The position numbers were made by a program, and so were the translations under genes. Shown one piece after another: positions 19,605-28,182 of a stretch of DNA of 64,000 bases. Every line of letters starts with the position of its first letter. The first letter of the stretch is position 1. The notes beneath the pieces were generated by a model, which did no database searches, was not told the DNA's origin, and saw only the letters and a list, made by a program, of their open reading frames with translations. Source of the stretch: a bacterium (lineage in GTDB: Bacteria > Electryoneota > RPQS01); contig JADKHW010000014.1 in NCBI GenBank assembly GCA_016721565.1, forward strand, positions 1-64,000, read 5' to 3'.

Positions 19605-20609
19605 ATGCGTTACGTCGGTCTTCTGATTCTTCTACTCCTTACTTCGGCACAGGCGCGGATCGTATCAGAGACCGAGCCGAATAACGACTTCCCGCAATCG
19701 AATTGGATTGCGTGCGGCGACACGGTAGAGTGCGCGCATCTCGACATCAGCGACGGTGATTTCTATCAGCTTACCGTACCGGGCGGCGATTCTGTTTACT
19801 TCCGCACCAACTCGTGCAACGGAAGCAACGAGAACACGTTCATCCTGCTGTATGACACGACACATGCTCTGTTGGGTTATAACAACGACAGCGGCCCCGG
19901 GCAATTCTCAACGCTCGGTGTGTATTTGCAGTCTAATCGGTTTTGCTATTTGCAGGTTGTCGATCCGGAAGGCCAGTCAACGGGCGCGTACACTCTGACT
20001 ATCGAGTGCTACACACAACCGAGCGGTCCGCACGGCCTATGCAGCAACGCGCGGCCGATCACGTTCTTTCCGTACTACGACGAGAGTTCAACTTTTGGCG
20101 GCGGTGATGAAATTGGTACTGCCGCGCCGGACGTCTATTATGAGCTGTCGTTGCCAACACCGGGCGATGTGTTCATGCGGGTTTGTTCAGATGCGTTCGA
20201 TTCGCGCGTTCAGCTTTTGACGCATTGCGTTGGGGGGATGATGGATGACGCAAGTGAGGGCATCTGTCAGCTTGGTGCGGATTTAGGTTTGTATGGCATG
20301 CAAGCTGGGACCTACTGGCTTCTGGTTGAAGGGACTGCGGCCAATCAGTTCGGCGAGTTCACGATTGAGGTTTTTCCGATTCTGCAAGAGTGCCCCGTTC
20401 CGCAGCAGCTCATGATTTTCAATGTCGGTGGAGCACCGTTTCTCGATTGGCTTGACGTGCCTGAAGCCGATTACTACGCGATCGAGCAATCGCAGTTGAG
20501 CGAAGGGCCGTACGAGATTCTGGCCATTACCACCGATTCGTTCTGGCAAGATCCTATCGGTTACGGTTTGACCAAACGATTCTACCGCGTGCGTGCGGTT
20601 TGCGAATAA
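19605..20609 (+). CDS. Secreted protein with PPC-like domains and C-terminal FN3-like domain
   Basis: Signal peptide MRYVGLLILLLLTSAQARIV, then a bacterial pre-peptidase C-terminal-like domain (ETEPNNDFPQSNWIACGDTV, DGDFYQLTVPGGDSVYFRTN) and a second related one (APDVYYELSLPTPGDVFMRV, LGLYGMQAGTYWLLVEG). The end is FN3-like (GGAPFLDWLDVPEADYYAIE, FYRVRAVCE). It begins 3 bases after the stop of the beta-helix gene, so the two are co-transcribed. There is no sorting domain. PPC domains usually sit on secreted enzymes, but no catalytic domain is present. Likely a secreted binding or structural protein. Confidence 0.8.
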   Translation: MRYVGLLILLLLTSAQARIVSETEPNNDFPQSNWIACGDTVECAHLDISDGDFYQLTVPGGDSVYFRTNSCNGSNENTFILLYDTTHALLGYNNDSGPGQFSTLGVYLQSNRFCYLQVVDPEGQSTGAYTLTIECYTQPSGPHGLCSNARPITFFPYYDESSTFGGGDEIGTAAPDVYYELSLPTPGDVFMRVCSDAFDSRVQLLTHCVGGMMDDASEGICQLGADLGLYGMQAGTYWLLVEGTAANQFGEFTIEVFPILQECPVPQQLMIFNVGGAPFLDWLDVPEADYYAIEQSQLSEGPYEILAITTDSFWQDPIGYGLTKRFYRVRAVCE

Positions 20610-20624
20610 TCATTTAATTCAGAT

Positions 20625-20978
20625 ATGTCATTGCTAAACGAGTTCGAGAGCTACCGCGCCAAGATGAACGTGCGCATTCTGTCTGAAGATAATCAGGCGG
20701 TTAAGCGCTTCTTCGGCGTGGATACACTGACCTATCAGGACGGCGCGCTGGACCGCAAAACCAAAGAGATGCTCGGATTGGTCTCGTCGCTCGTGCTGCG
20801 GTGCGATGATTGCATCAAGTATCATGTACTCGAATGCCACAAGCTTGGCGTAACGGTCAAGGAGTTTTTCGAAATTTTCTCGGTCGGCTTGGTCGTCGGT
20901 GGATCTATCGTGATTCCGCATATGCGACGCGCCGTCGAGTTCTTGGATGAATTGGAAAGTCAGAATAGAACTGTATAA
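20625..20978 (+). CDS. Carboxymuconolactone decarboxylase/AhpD-like family protein
   Basis: 117 residues with the AhpD-fold signature LDRKTKEMLGLVSSLVLRCD, a CxxC pair in LRCDDCIKYHVLECHKLGV, and VGLVVGGSIVIPHMRRAVEF. The CxxC and downstream His suggest a thiol-disulfide or alkylhydroperoxidase-type activity rather than lactone decarboxylation, as is usual for these short family members. Cytoplasmic. It lies 16 bases after the PPC-like gene and 62 bases before a Cys/Met-metabolism enzyme; the intervening hairpin at 20995 probably separates them. Confidence 0.87.
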   Translation: MSLLNEFESYRAKMNVRILSEDNQAVKRFFGVDTLTYQDGALDRKTKEMLGLVSSLVLRCDDCIKYHVLECHKLGVTVKEFFEIFSVGLVVGGSIVIPHMRRAVEFLDELESQNRTV

Positions 20979-20994
20979 CTGCTTATTATTTTGG

Positions 20995-21020
20995 AAATGG
21001 ACGAAATTCATCGTCCGTTT
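20995..21020 (+). terminator. Probable terminator after the AhpD-like gene
   Basis: AAATGGACGA, 6-base loop, TCGTCCGTTT, with one T-G pair; the flanking T-tract is short. Confidence 0.55.
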
Positions 21021-21039
21021 GGGTTAATTAAATACAACT

Positions 21040-22300
21040 ATGGAAGATTCTAAATTACGCGATGCGATAGAGAAATTCTATCTCCGTTACGGGTTTGCCA
21101 CGCGCTGTCTGCATGCCGGCGAAAAGATCGGGCAACCGAAACTCAAAAGTCATACGAACGCGATCTTTGCCACATCGACGTTCACCTTCGACAGCGCCGA
21201 AGAGGGCGCTGATTTGTTTGCGCGACGCACCTCCGGCTACATCTATTCGCGCATGGGCAATCCGACCGTCGTGGTTGCCGAGGCCAAGCTCAATTCGCTT
21301 GAAGGCCGAGACCTGAAGCTTGCCGAGCCGGATTGCTGTATTGCTTCACTGCTCTATTCCTCGGGCATGGCTGCGATTGCTGCACTGTCATTTGCTCTTT
21401 TGAAACCGGATGACGTGCTATTGCGCGGCGAGACGCTGTACGGTTCGACCGACGATTTCTTTCTCACGATGCTGCCAAAGTTCGGTGTGAAGACCGTGGT
21501 TGTGGATACCGGCAAACCAGAAGAAGTCAAACAGGCGATTGCCGATCATCCGCGTGCGAGGATGATCTTCTTTGAAACGCCGACGAATCCGCTGCTTGAG
21601 ATTACGGATATTGCAGAGACCGTGCGCATCGTGCGTGCGGTTAATCCTGATATCGTTGTTGCTGTTGACAACACATTTGCGACGCCGTATTTGCAGCAGC
21701 CGCTGTCACTCGGCGCGGACGTGGTGATGCACAGCACGACAAAATATTTGTCGGGTCATGGTGCATTGATTGGCGGATCATTGACAACGCGGCACGATTG
21801 GATTAAGGAAGAGCTGTTCCACACGATGAAAGACACGGGCGCGTGCCCGTCGCCGTGGGATACTTGGCTACTCAACATGGGTATGAAGACGCTGCCGCTC
21901 AGAATGGATCGGCATTGCAGCAACGCGCAAGCGATGGCCGAGTGGTTGGTCAAGCATCCGCGCATTAAGCATGTTTACTATCCCGGCCTGCCCGGATTTC
22001 CGCAGCATCATCTGGCGAATCGTCAAATGCGTTTGCCCGGCGGCATGATCTCGTTTGAGATTGACGGAGACTACAATTCCGCGACGAAGTTCTTGAACAA
22101 CGTGCATCTGCATACATTGGCTGTGAGTCTTGGCTGTGTGGATTCGCTGATTCAACATCCGGCATCAATGACGCACGCTTCGATGTCACCAGAGGCGCGC
22201 GCATTCAGGTATCACGGATAATCTGATTCGGCTATCGGTTGGTATTGAAGAGATTGAAGACTTGATTGAAGATTTGGATCAAGCGTTAGCAAAGATGTAA
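21040..22300 (+). CDS. PLP-dependent Cys/Met metabolism enzyme (cystathionine gamma-synthase/lyase family), frameshift near 3' end
   Basis: Fold-type I PLP enzyme of about 420 residues. Conserved elements: RCLHAGEKIGQPKLKSHTNA, YIYSRMGNPTVVVAEAKLNS, SSGMAAIAALSFALL, FETPTNPLLEITDI, VDNTFATPYLQQPLSLGADV, the Schiff-base lysine in HSTTKYLSGHGALIGGS, and SLGCVDSLIQHPASMTHASM. The open frame stops at 22221, but a one-base deletion near 22205 restores GITDNLIRLSVGIEEIEDLI and the natural end at 22300. The family includes gamma-synthases, gamma-lyases and O-acetylhomoserine sulfhydrylases; which one cannot be decided here. Confidence 0.87.
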
Positions 22301-22315
22301 CCGCTTGTCAAGCGG
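22301..22315 (+). terminator. Terminator of the PLP-enzyme gene
   Basis: CCGCTT-GTC-AAGCGG directly after the stop, followed by GTTTT. Confidence 0.7.
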
Positions 22316-22366
22316 GTTTTGCGCTGGCGCGGGCGCTTTGGTAGTTGGTTTTGACTGGACAGTTTA

Positions 22367-22400
22367 CCCCCTTTATCCCCCCAGAGGACTGGGGGGAAAT
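22367..22400. repeat. C-run/G-run intergenic repeat (copy 1)
   Basis: TTATCCCCCCAGAGGACTGG followed by GGGG and AAAT: C-run, short spacer, G-run. It resembles the elements at 48764, 49655 and 53431. Confidence 0.45.
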
Positions 22401-22407
22401 GAGAACA

Positions 22408-22435
22408 AAGCGCCGCTTCGGTTGAAGCGGCGCTT
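22408..22435 (-). terminator. Terminator of the GT39-like gene
   Basis: Perfect 12-bp stem (AAGCGCCGCTTC / GAAGCGGCGCTT) with a GGTT loop; on the minus strand it is followed by TGTTCTCATTT. It sits 28 bases past the stop of the glycosyltransferase gene. Confidence 0.85.
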
Positions 22436-22462
22436 GTGTATTTGGTGGGCGCGAAAAATATT

Positions 22463-23782
22463 TTACATCAGGCCGATGATCTTGACGGTTTCGTAGGTCC
22501 AGACTCCCATGAAGAGGCCGATAGCGAGGAGCAGCATTATGCGTCGCCACGGCGGGGCGTTGTCCCACGGTTGGGTTTCGTAGTAAGCGGCGGCTCCGAG
22601 AATGACTGCGGGCATGAACGGGAAGTGATAGCGCGGCAAGCCGTAGCTGATGAATGCGGCGAGGGCACCGAGCGAAAGCTGTAAGATGAAAAAGCCGCGC
22701 GCGGGAAATTTCAAGACGAGATAGAACCCGCATAATCCGAGCAACACGAGAACGGCAAAGGGAATGGCCATCAGAATCAATGCGCCGAGAGGCTGTTCGC
22801 GTAATGTACCAGCGAGTGACTCGGACCCGCGCACAGGAGCAAAGTGCGCCAGCATCGCCATGTCGGTGGACCAGAGGTAGGCGAATTTTGTGGCCCACAT
22901 ACCGAAGACTTCGCGCTTGTGGCCTTGTGCAAATTCTTTCGCAGCATGTGCTGCTGCGACATCGCGCTGTGCCTCCGTGTGTGCCTCGGGAGGAATGATC
23001 GCTTCGACGCGCTCATCAAACTGATAGCCTCCGTTCATGTACGGATTATTGCCAATCAGTAAATTTAGGCCTCCGTTTGTGTTCAGCGCGAAGCGCTCCA
23101 TTATGCTCTGGTTGCGCATCATCCACGGGACCATTACGATCAGCGCGCCGATCAAAACAAACGAAACGGCCTTCGCGCGTAGTGCAAGAGCCGTTTCGTA
23201 GCGAATCAAGAGAACATAGATAAACACCGTCGCGAGGAGGATTGCTCCGGCGGCTCGTGTCAAACACAATAATCCTAAGACTATGCCGAGAATGAGCGCA
23301 TCGCGCACCTCATAACCGTTCTCATCGAGCCGATCGTGCAGCCAGATTGCCAAAACCCAGAAAAACACGAACAAAGTTTCGGTTAGCAAGAGCGATGTGA
23401 ATACGGCCGCCGCAGGATAGAGCATCCAGATTGCCAGCACACCGTAGGCTGTGCTCTCATTGAAGCGTTTTAAGGCTATTAAATAGAGCAGTAATCCTGT
23501 CAACAGACTCAACAGCAACTGGACGTAAAATATCGGTTTGAAATCGCCGCCGCTGACGGTCATTACTCCTGCTGTAACATAGGGCAGAAGCATGTCGCGA
23601 TAAGCCGTTGGTTTTCCACCAAATGAAAAACCTTCTCCCATCCAAATGTGCTGCGCGATTTCAAGATATTCGGGTTCATCGGGCGCAAGCAAGAGCGCGC
23701 CTTCGGGACGCAACTCCAACACGAACAGACGGAAGCCTGCACCGATGACCAGTAGTGACAGTAGTATTGAAAAGCGTTTCAT
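22463..23782 (-). CDS. Integral-membrane glycosyltransferase, GT39/PMT-like (GT-C fold)
   Basis: About 440 residues with ten or so membrane helices. The first luminal/periplasmic loop after helix 1 carries the acidic pair expected of GT-C enzymes (LLAPDEPEYLEIAQHIW), and the next loops are typical (TAYRDMLLPYVTAGVMTVSG, LKRFNESTAYGVLAIWMLYP). Later FALNTNGGLNLLIGNNPYMN forms a large periplasmic segment. These enzymes transfer sugar from a lipid carrier at the periplasmic face; acceptor unknown. Start at ATG 23782, because the longer open frame overlaps the upstream gene's terminator (23811-23834). Intact. Confidence 0.82.
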   Translation of the reverse strand: MKRFSILLSLLVIGAGFRLFVLELRPEGALLLAPDEPEYLEIAQHIWMGEGFSFGGKPTAYRDMLLPYVTAGVMTVSGGDFKPIFYVQLLLSLLTGLLLYLIALKRFNESTAYGVLAIWMLYPAAAVFTSLLLTETLFVFFWVLAIWLHDRLDENGYEVRDALILGIVLGLLCLTRAAGAILLATVFIYVLLIRYETALALRAKAVSFVLIGALIVMVPWMMRNQSIMERFALNTNGGLNLLIGNNPYMNGGYQFDERVEAIIPPEAHTEAQRDVAAAHAAKEFAQGHKREVFGMWATKFAYLWSTDMAMLAHFAPVRGSESLAGTLREQPLGALILMAIPFAVLVLLGLCGFYLVLKFPARGFFILQLSLGALAAFISYGLPRYHFPFMPAVILGAAAYYETQPWDNAPPWRRIMLLLAIGLFMGVWTYETVKIIGLM

Positions 23783-23810
23783 CCCAGACTCCGAGTGAAA
23801 CAAACGAGAA

Positions 23811-23834
23811 AACGGAGAGGCCATCCTCTCCGTT
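23811..23834 (-). terminator. Terminator of the DtxR-family gene
   Basis: Perfect 10-bp stem (AACGGAGAGG / CCTCTCCGTT) with a 4-base loop; on the minus strand it is followed by TTCTCGTTTG. It lies 27 bases past the regulator's stop and helps fix the start of the next gene. Confidence 0.82.
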
Positions 23835-23860
23835 CGATCTCGAAAACTGAATTTCTTGAA

Positions 23861-24406
23861 TTAAGCGGGAACTTGCGCCGCTTCTTCCATCGTGGCGCGC
23901 AAATTCACCAAACAATCAGGACTCGCGTATTCGCCGCCGGAGCAATTTGTAACATGCTTCACGAAGGCCGCGAGGCGTTCGAGCGTGGTTTCTTCAAGAT
24001 GATGTTCCATCACCGAGGCTTCGCGTTCAGCGGCCTCTGCATTTACGCCCAGAACTTCAATCAAGAACTTACGTGTCAAATCAAAGCGATCACAAATCTG
24101 TCGCCCGATTCGCTCGCCTGTCGGCGTGAGTTGAATCTTGCCATAATTTTCTTGTGAGGCTAACCCCAAATCTCTCAAGCAATTCACGGCATGGCGCGCC
24201 GTGGGAAGCCTGACGCCTTCTGTGCGTGCGAGATCCGTTAATCTTACCCCATCCGTACCGCGCGAAAGCTGAAAGAGCGTGCGCAGGTAGTTCTCGCGTG
24301 TCGGCGTTAGTCCCTCGATATTGTTTTTCGAGAACTTGCCGTTTGTATGTCCGTGTCCATTGCCATTGAGATGCGGTTTCCCATTCCCCAGACCGTTGTG
24401 TTGCAT
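23861..24406 (-). CDS. DtxR/MntR-family metal-dependent transcriptional regulator
   Basis: 181 residues. After a low-complexity Gly/Asn/His-rich start (LNGNGHGHTNGKFSKNN) comes the winged-helix domain (LTPTRENYLRTLFQLSRGTD, VRLTDLARTEGVRLPTARHA, NCLRDLGLASQENYGKIQLT, PTGERIGRQICDRFDLTRKF) and a dimerisation/metal domain (AAEREASVMEHHLEETTLER). The HH-E cluster matches the family's metal-binding helix. It ends after about 180 residues without an SH3-like domain, so it is MntR/short-form like. Such regulators repress Fe or Mn uptake genes; no transporter is adjacent. The His-rich N-terminal extension is unusual. Confidence 0.87.
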   Translation of the reverse strand: MQHNGLGNGKPHLNGNGHGHTNGKFSKNNIEGLTPTRENYLRTLFQLSRGTDGVRLTDLARTEGVRLPTARHAVNCLRDLGLASQENYGKIQLTPTGERIGRQICDRFDLTRKFLIEVLGVNAEAAEREASVMEHHLEETTLERLAAFVKHVTNCSGGEYASPDCLVNLRATMEEAAQVPA

Positions 24407-24937
24407 ATGCTTGGTGCGCTCAGATGTTTAGTTAATGTGTGGGCCAAAGTATAAGCATTTTTTCGTGGCAAGGCAAGTAAAGTTTTGACCCTCCAGAAAA
24501 TCTTCCCAACCACAATACTCGACTTACGACACTCCGGAGGAGCAAACTCTGCATACCTCGCCTCTCTTCCAATTTCATAAGTTGAGAGTTGTCAAATGCG
24601 TCTTGTGTTTCAGACGTGTTGGTCGAAAATTCCAATTGTGCAAGCCTTGCAATATGATCCAAGTTGGTCAGACTTTTACACGAATTCATGCCTCGGTTTG
24701 TGGGAATTTTGAGAGAAATCTGTGACTTCTCACGGTTCCGTGTTCTGGAGACCTCATGCCTCGCAGGTTTCTTGGGGTCGGTAGAGTTCTTTTTGCAAGG
24801 GACTGGTTTTATTTGTTTTGAGGGTGAGATTATTGGACGGCCGGGTCTCAATTATCATTCTGCAAATTATAGCATAACATACTATAACTATAATTGGCTA
24901 TTAAACGAATGAATAGAATGACAAGGAGAAAGACCTC
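24407..24937. other. Gene-free interval between the DtxR-family and choice-of-anchor-I-like genes
   Basis: About 530 bases, A+T-richer than the flanking genes. Frames on both strands have unnatural composition and no recognisable motif. The right end (24870-24920, ATTATAGCATAACATACTAT and following) is very A+T-rich and probably holds the promoter of the downstream gene. Confidence 0.5.
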
Positions 24938-27100
24938 ATGATCCGTTTCGCACGATTTGCCTTGCTAAGTATTGCTCTCATGATGAGCCTGTCCGCCAAT
25001 GCTGCGGCACCCAATTTGAGCCTGATTGGTCAGTATCACACCGGCGTGTTTGATGCGGGTGCCTGCGAGATTTCCGCGTTTGATCCAACAACGCAACGGT
25101 TATTTGTTGTTAGCGCCGCCGCATCGAGCATTTTCATTCTTGATTTGAGCAACCCTGCTTCGCCGACATTAATCTCAACAATTAACGGCGCGCCATATGG
25201 TGCGTCTTTTAACAGCGTTGATGTTAAGAACGGCATCGTGGCCGCAGCCGTTGAAGCAAACCCAAAACAAAATCCGGGTGTTATCGTCTTCTTCGATACT
25301 AACGGTAGTTTCTTGAATCAGGTACCTGCGGGCGCATTGCCAGACATGATTACGTTTACTCCGGATGGTCGCTATGTACTTTCGGCTAATGAAGGTGAAC
25401 CGAACGCGGCTTATACCGTTGATCCACAAGGCAGCGTGACGATTGTTGATCTTGCAGGCGGTGTAATGTCACCTGTTGTGATGACTGCTTCGTTCACAAG
25501 TTATAACGGTCAAGAAGCTTCTTTGCGCGCGCAAGGAATCCATATCTTTGGACCGAACGCCAACACATCACAAGATCTTGAACCTGAATACATCGCGGTT
25601 TCCGCAAACTCGCAAACTGCGTATGTGACATTGCAAGAGAACAACGCGCTGGCGATTATTGACATTCCGTCAGCGACTGTTACGACTTTGAAGGCGCTTG
25701 GATATATTGATCGCAGACTCGGTGGCAATTCATTCGATCCCAGCGACCGCGACAACGGCTCAGGCGGCCCGGCTATTGTGATGGGCAACTGGCCTGTTTA
25801 CAGCATGTACAACCCCGACGCGATTGCATCATACGAAGTCGGTGGCAGTACCTTCTTGATTACGGCCAATGAAGGCGATGTGCGCGAGTATTCAGGATAC
25901 ACTGAAAGTGTTCGCGCTGGTGCGGGTTCATACGTTCTTGATCCGGTTGTCTTCCCGAATGCCGCGACGCTTAAGAACAATGCAAATTTGGGACGCTTGA
26001 ATGTCACGACATCGCTGGGCAACACCGATGCCGATGCGCAATTTGAAGCCATCTACACGTTCGGTGGCCGTTCGTTCTCGATTTGGGATGAGAACGGTAA
26101 TCTCGTGTTTGACAGCGGTAATCAGTTTGAGACGCTGCTCGCAAGCTTGCTCCCCACGAATTTCAATTCTACCAACTCGGCCAACCAGTCCTTTGACACT
26201 CGTTCGGATGACAAGGGTCCGGAGCCTGAAGGTGTAACGATCGCCAACGTTTGTGACAGATGGTTCGCGTTTATTGGTTGCGAACGCGTCGGCGGAATCT
26301 TCGTTTATGACGTTACGAACCCGCATGTTCCGTTCTATGTTGACTACATCAACTCGCGCGACTTCAGTGTTGTCGTAAACGGCGCTAACCCCGCCACGCT
26401 GCAAGCTGTGGTTGAGTTGGGTCCGGAAGGTATTCTCTTTGTGGATGCCGCTGATTCGCCGAACGGTGAGCCGCTGGTGATTCTCTCAAATGAAATCAAC
26501 GGCAGCGTCACGGTCTATTCCGCTTTCTGTGATTCTTACTTGCCGGTTGAGTTCGGTGACTTTGATGCGGTTGCGGGTAACGGCGAAGTTCGCTTGAACT
26601 GGAATACGACTGCGGAGACGAACAATGACCGTTTTGAAATCGTACGCAATGGTTCGCCGGTCGCATCCGTTGCATCGCTCGGAAATGATGCTGAAGGCCA
26701 TAATTATTCGTGGATAGACCGTAACGTTGAGAATAACACGGTTTACAACTATTCGCTAATTTCGGTTTCCCTTGCCGGTGAACGTGAAGAACTCGCTACC
26801 GCAAGCGCTACGCCGACGACGAGTAGCAACTTGCCGCTTGAATTCGCGTTGAATCCCGCTTATCCGAACCCGTTCAACCCGACAACTTCAATTAGCTATT
26901 CGCTTCCCGAAGCGGCACAGGTGCTCTTGCAAGTATTTGATGTCAACGGACGCGAAGTGGCCACGCTTGTTAACGGCACAATGAATGCGGGTACGCACAG
27001 CGTTACCTTTGATGCCGCCAACCTTTCAAGCGGTATCTACTTCACGCGCATGAACGCGGGCAGCTTTAGCGCTTCGCAAAAGCTCGTCCTGATGAAGTAG
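24938..27100 (+). CDS. Choice-of-anchor-I-like secreted protein with FN3-like region and C-terminal sorting domain
   Basis: 720 residues, intact, starting after an AAGGAG site. Signal peptide (MIRFARFALLSIALMMSLSA), then the long beta-propeller-like domain of the choice-of-anchor-I type: LSLIGQYHTGVFDAGACEIS, AFDPTTQRLFVVSAAASSIF, LPDMITFTPDGRYVLSANEG, NMYNP-like SMYNPDAIASYEVGGSTFLI, TANEGDVREYSGYTESVRAG, DTRSDDKGPEPEGVTIANVC, FIGCERVGGIFVYDVTNPHV. A beta domain starting LPVEFGDFDAVAGNGEVRLN follows, then a sorting domain (AYPNPFNPTTSISYSLPEA, FDVNGREVATLVNG, SASQKLVLMK). Relatives include phytase- and phosphatase-like proteins. Predicted to be surface-bound or secreted; activity unproven. 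Confidence 0.88.
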   Translation: MIRFARFALLSIALMMSLSANAAAPNLSLIGQYHTGVFDAGACEISAFDPTTQRLFVVSAAASSIFILDLSNPASPTLISTINGAPYGASFNSVDVKNGIVAAAVEANPKQNPGVIVFFDTNGSFLNQVPAGALPDMITFTPDGRYVLSANEGEPNAAYTVDPQGSVTIVDLAGGVMSPVVMTASFTSYNGQEASLRAQGIHIFGPNANTSQDLEPEYIAVSANSQTAYVTLQENNALAIIDIPSATVTTLKALGYIDRRLGGNSFDPSDRDNGSGGPAIVMGNWPVYSMYNPDAIASYEVGGSTFLITANEGDVREYSGYTESVRAGAGSYVLDPVVFPNAATLKNNANLGRLNVTTSLGNTDADAQFEAIYTFGGRSFSIWDENGNLVFDSGNQFETLLASLLPTNFNSTNSANQSFDTRSDDKGPEPEGVTIANVCDRWFAFIGCERVGGIFVYDVTNPHVPFYVDYINSRDFSVVVNGANPATLQAVVELGPEGILFVDAADSPNGEPLVILSNEINGSVTVYSAFCDSYLPVEFGDFDAVAGNGEVRLNWNTTAETNNDRFEIVRNGSPVASVASLGNDAEGHNYSWIDRNVENNTVYNYSLISVSLAGEREELATASATPTTSSNLPLEFALNPAYPNPFNPTTSISYSLPEAAQVLLQVFDVNGREVATLVNGTMNAGTHSVTFDAANLSSGIYFTRMNAGSFSASQKLVLMK

Positions 27101-27104
27101 CCAG

Positions 27105-27120
27105 CCAGCGCCGGCGCTGG
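27105..27120. repeat. CCAGC/GCTGG palindrome, intergenic (copy 1)
   Basis: Perfect 16-base palindrome CCAGCGCCGGCGCTGG, 5 bases after the stop codon; read on the minus strand it is preceded by TTGGGT, as in the copies at 42714 and 54282. Confidence 0.6.
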
Positions 27121-27182
27121 ACCCAACGCGCTGCGCAGTAGCCTTGGACTTTGAATTGATTAGGTTCTGACATGATGAAAAT

Positions 27183-27208
27183 GCGGCCCGTCCAACTGGA
27201 CGGGCCGC
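27183..27208 (+). terminator. Terminator of the choice-of-anchor-I-like gene (GCGGCCC family)
   Basis: Perfect 12-bp stem GCGGCCCGTCCA / TGGACGGGCCGC with a 2-base loop, then TTTGCATTT. Nearly the same hairpin recurs at 29844 and 31850. Confidence 0.85.
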
Positions 27209-27594
27209 TTTGCATTTCTAAGGTCAGTAAAGTATAAAGACTCACTTTAACTTCTATGCTTATCACCACTTTATGAGGACTATTCGAATTGGAAAACGTT
27301 GCCGTTGGCATAAGTGATTTATCGAACCATCCGTGGCTCATAATAACCTTTGTTTCAAGATATCGACACTTTTTTGTGTTGTCGTTTCAGCTCTATAAAT
27401 CACAAAACTTACTGTTTCTTTCTTAATGCATGGATCTATCTTTAATTTTTGTTGCTAATGGGATTGCCTGTATCATATTCAAGCTGGGTTCTGTATGATG
27501 GGTGGAGCGCATCTTGCTCACAATTGGTTGCAATGCAAGAGTTCGATTGCAGGAATTATTACTCCGAAGAATCAAGAGAAGGCAGGATTTGAGT
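27209..27594 (+). other. Gene-free upstream region of cheW
   Basis: 386 bases, A+T-rich, with no convincing gene. It must contain the promoter of the chemotaxis gene pair; I could not identify a clear sigma28 or sigma54 site. An open frame from 27502 continues into CheW, but its start lacks protein-like composition. Confidence 0.4.
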
Positions 27595-28110
27595 ATGAAG
27601 GTTCATACGAATGATGAATCCAAGCTTGCCGCCGACAAGGGGGGCAAATATCTAACGTTCGTCCTCAATGGCGAAGGTTATGGGCTTGAGATTCTAAAGG
27701 TGAGAGAGATAAACGGAATGATGTCGATCACGGCAGTTCCACGCATGCCCGACTATATGAAAGGCGTCATCAACCTGCGGGGAAAAGTCATTCCCGTGAT
27801 TGATTTGCGTTTGAAATTTGGTATGGAGAGACAAGACAACACAGCTGAGACGTGCATCATTGTCGTAGATGTTGGCGGTATGTTGATGGGCGTCGTCGTA
27901 GATCAAGTCTCAGAAGTTCTTGACATCCGAGGTGAAGACATCGAAGGTGCGCCTAACATTGGCGTCAACATTGATACAAGTTTCATTCTTGGAATGGGCA
28001 AGGCTAAAGGCTCAGTCAAGATTTTGCTCGATATTGATAAGGTGCTCTCTGATTCGGATTACATGGCGCTTGACGAAGCGGTCGTTGACGAAGAAGCTGT
28101 CAGCGAATAA
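27595..28110 (+). CDS. cheW: CheW-family chemotaxis coupling protein
   Basis: 172 residues, about the usual length. Start placed at ATG 27595 (GAGAAGGCAGGA upstream). Sequence: KYLTFVLNGEGYGLEILKVR, a conserved EINGMMSITAVPRMPDYMKG, VINLRGKVIPVIDLRLKFGM, CIIVVDVGGMLMGVVVDQVS, EVLDIRGEDIEGAPNIGV, and a final KILLDIDKVLS. CheW links the kinase CheA to chemoreceptors. It is 72 bases from a chemoreceptor gene on the same strand, so the two probably form an operon, but no cheA, cheY or other che gene is in the window. The acidic end (LDEAVVDEEAVSE) is an added tail. Confidence 0.93.
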   Translation: MKVHTNDESKLAADKGGKYLTFVLNGEGYGLEILKVREINGMMSITAVPRMPDYMKGVINLRGKVIPVIDLRLKFGMERQDNTAETCIIVVDVGGMLMGVVVDQVSEVLDIRGEDIEGAPNIGVNIDTSFILGMGKAKGSVKILLDIDKVLSDSDYMALDEAVVDEEAVSE

Positions 28111-28182
28111 GCCCAATTAACATTACAATTAGGAAATATGTGCCTTCCGCTTAAAGCGGGGCCACAAATTAAGGGTATAGAA

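Noticed and set aside
24432..24851. 139-residue minus-strand frame in the gene-free interval
   Set aside because: No ribosome site, leader or motif; low-quality composition.
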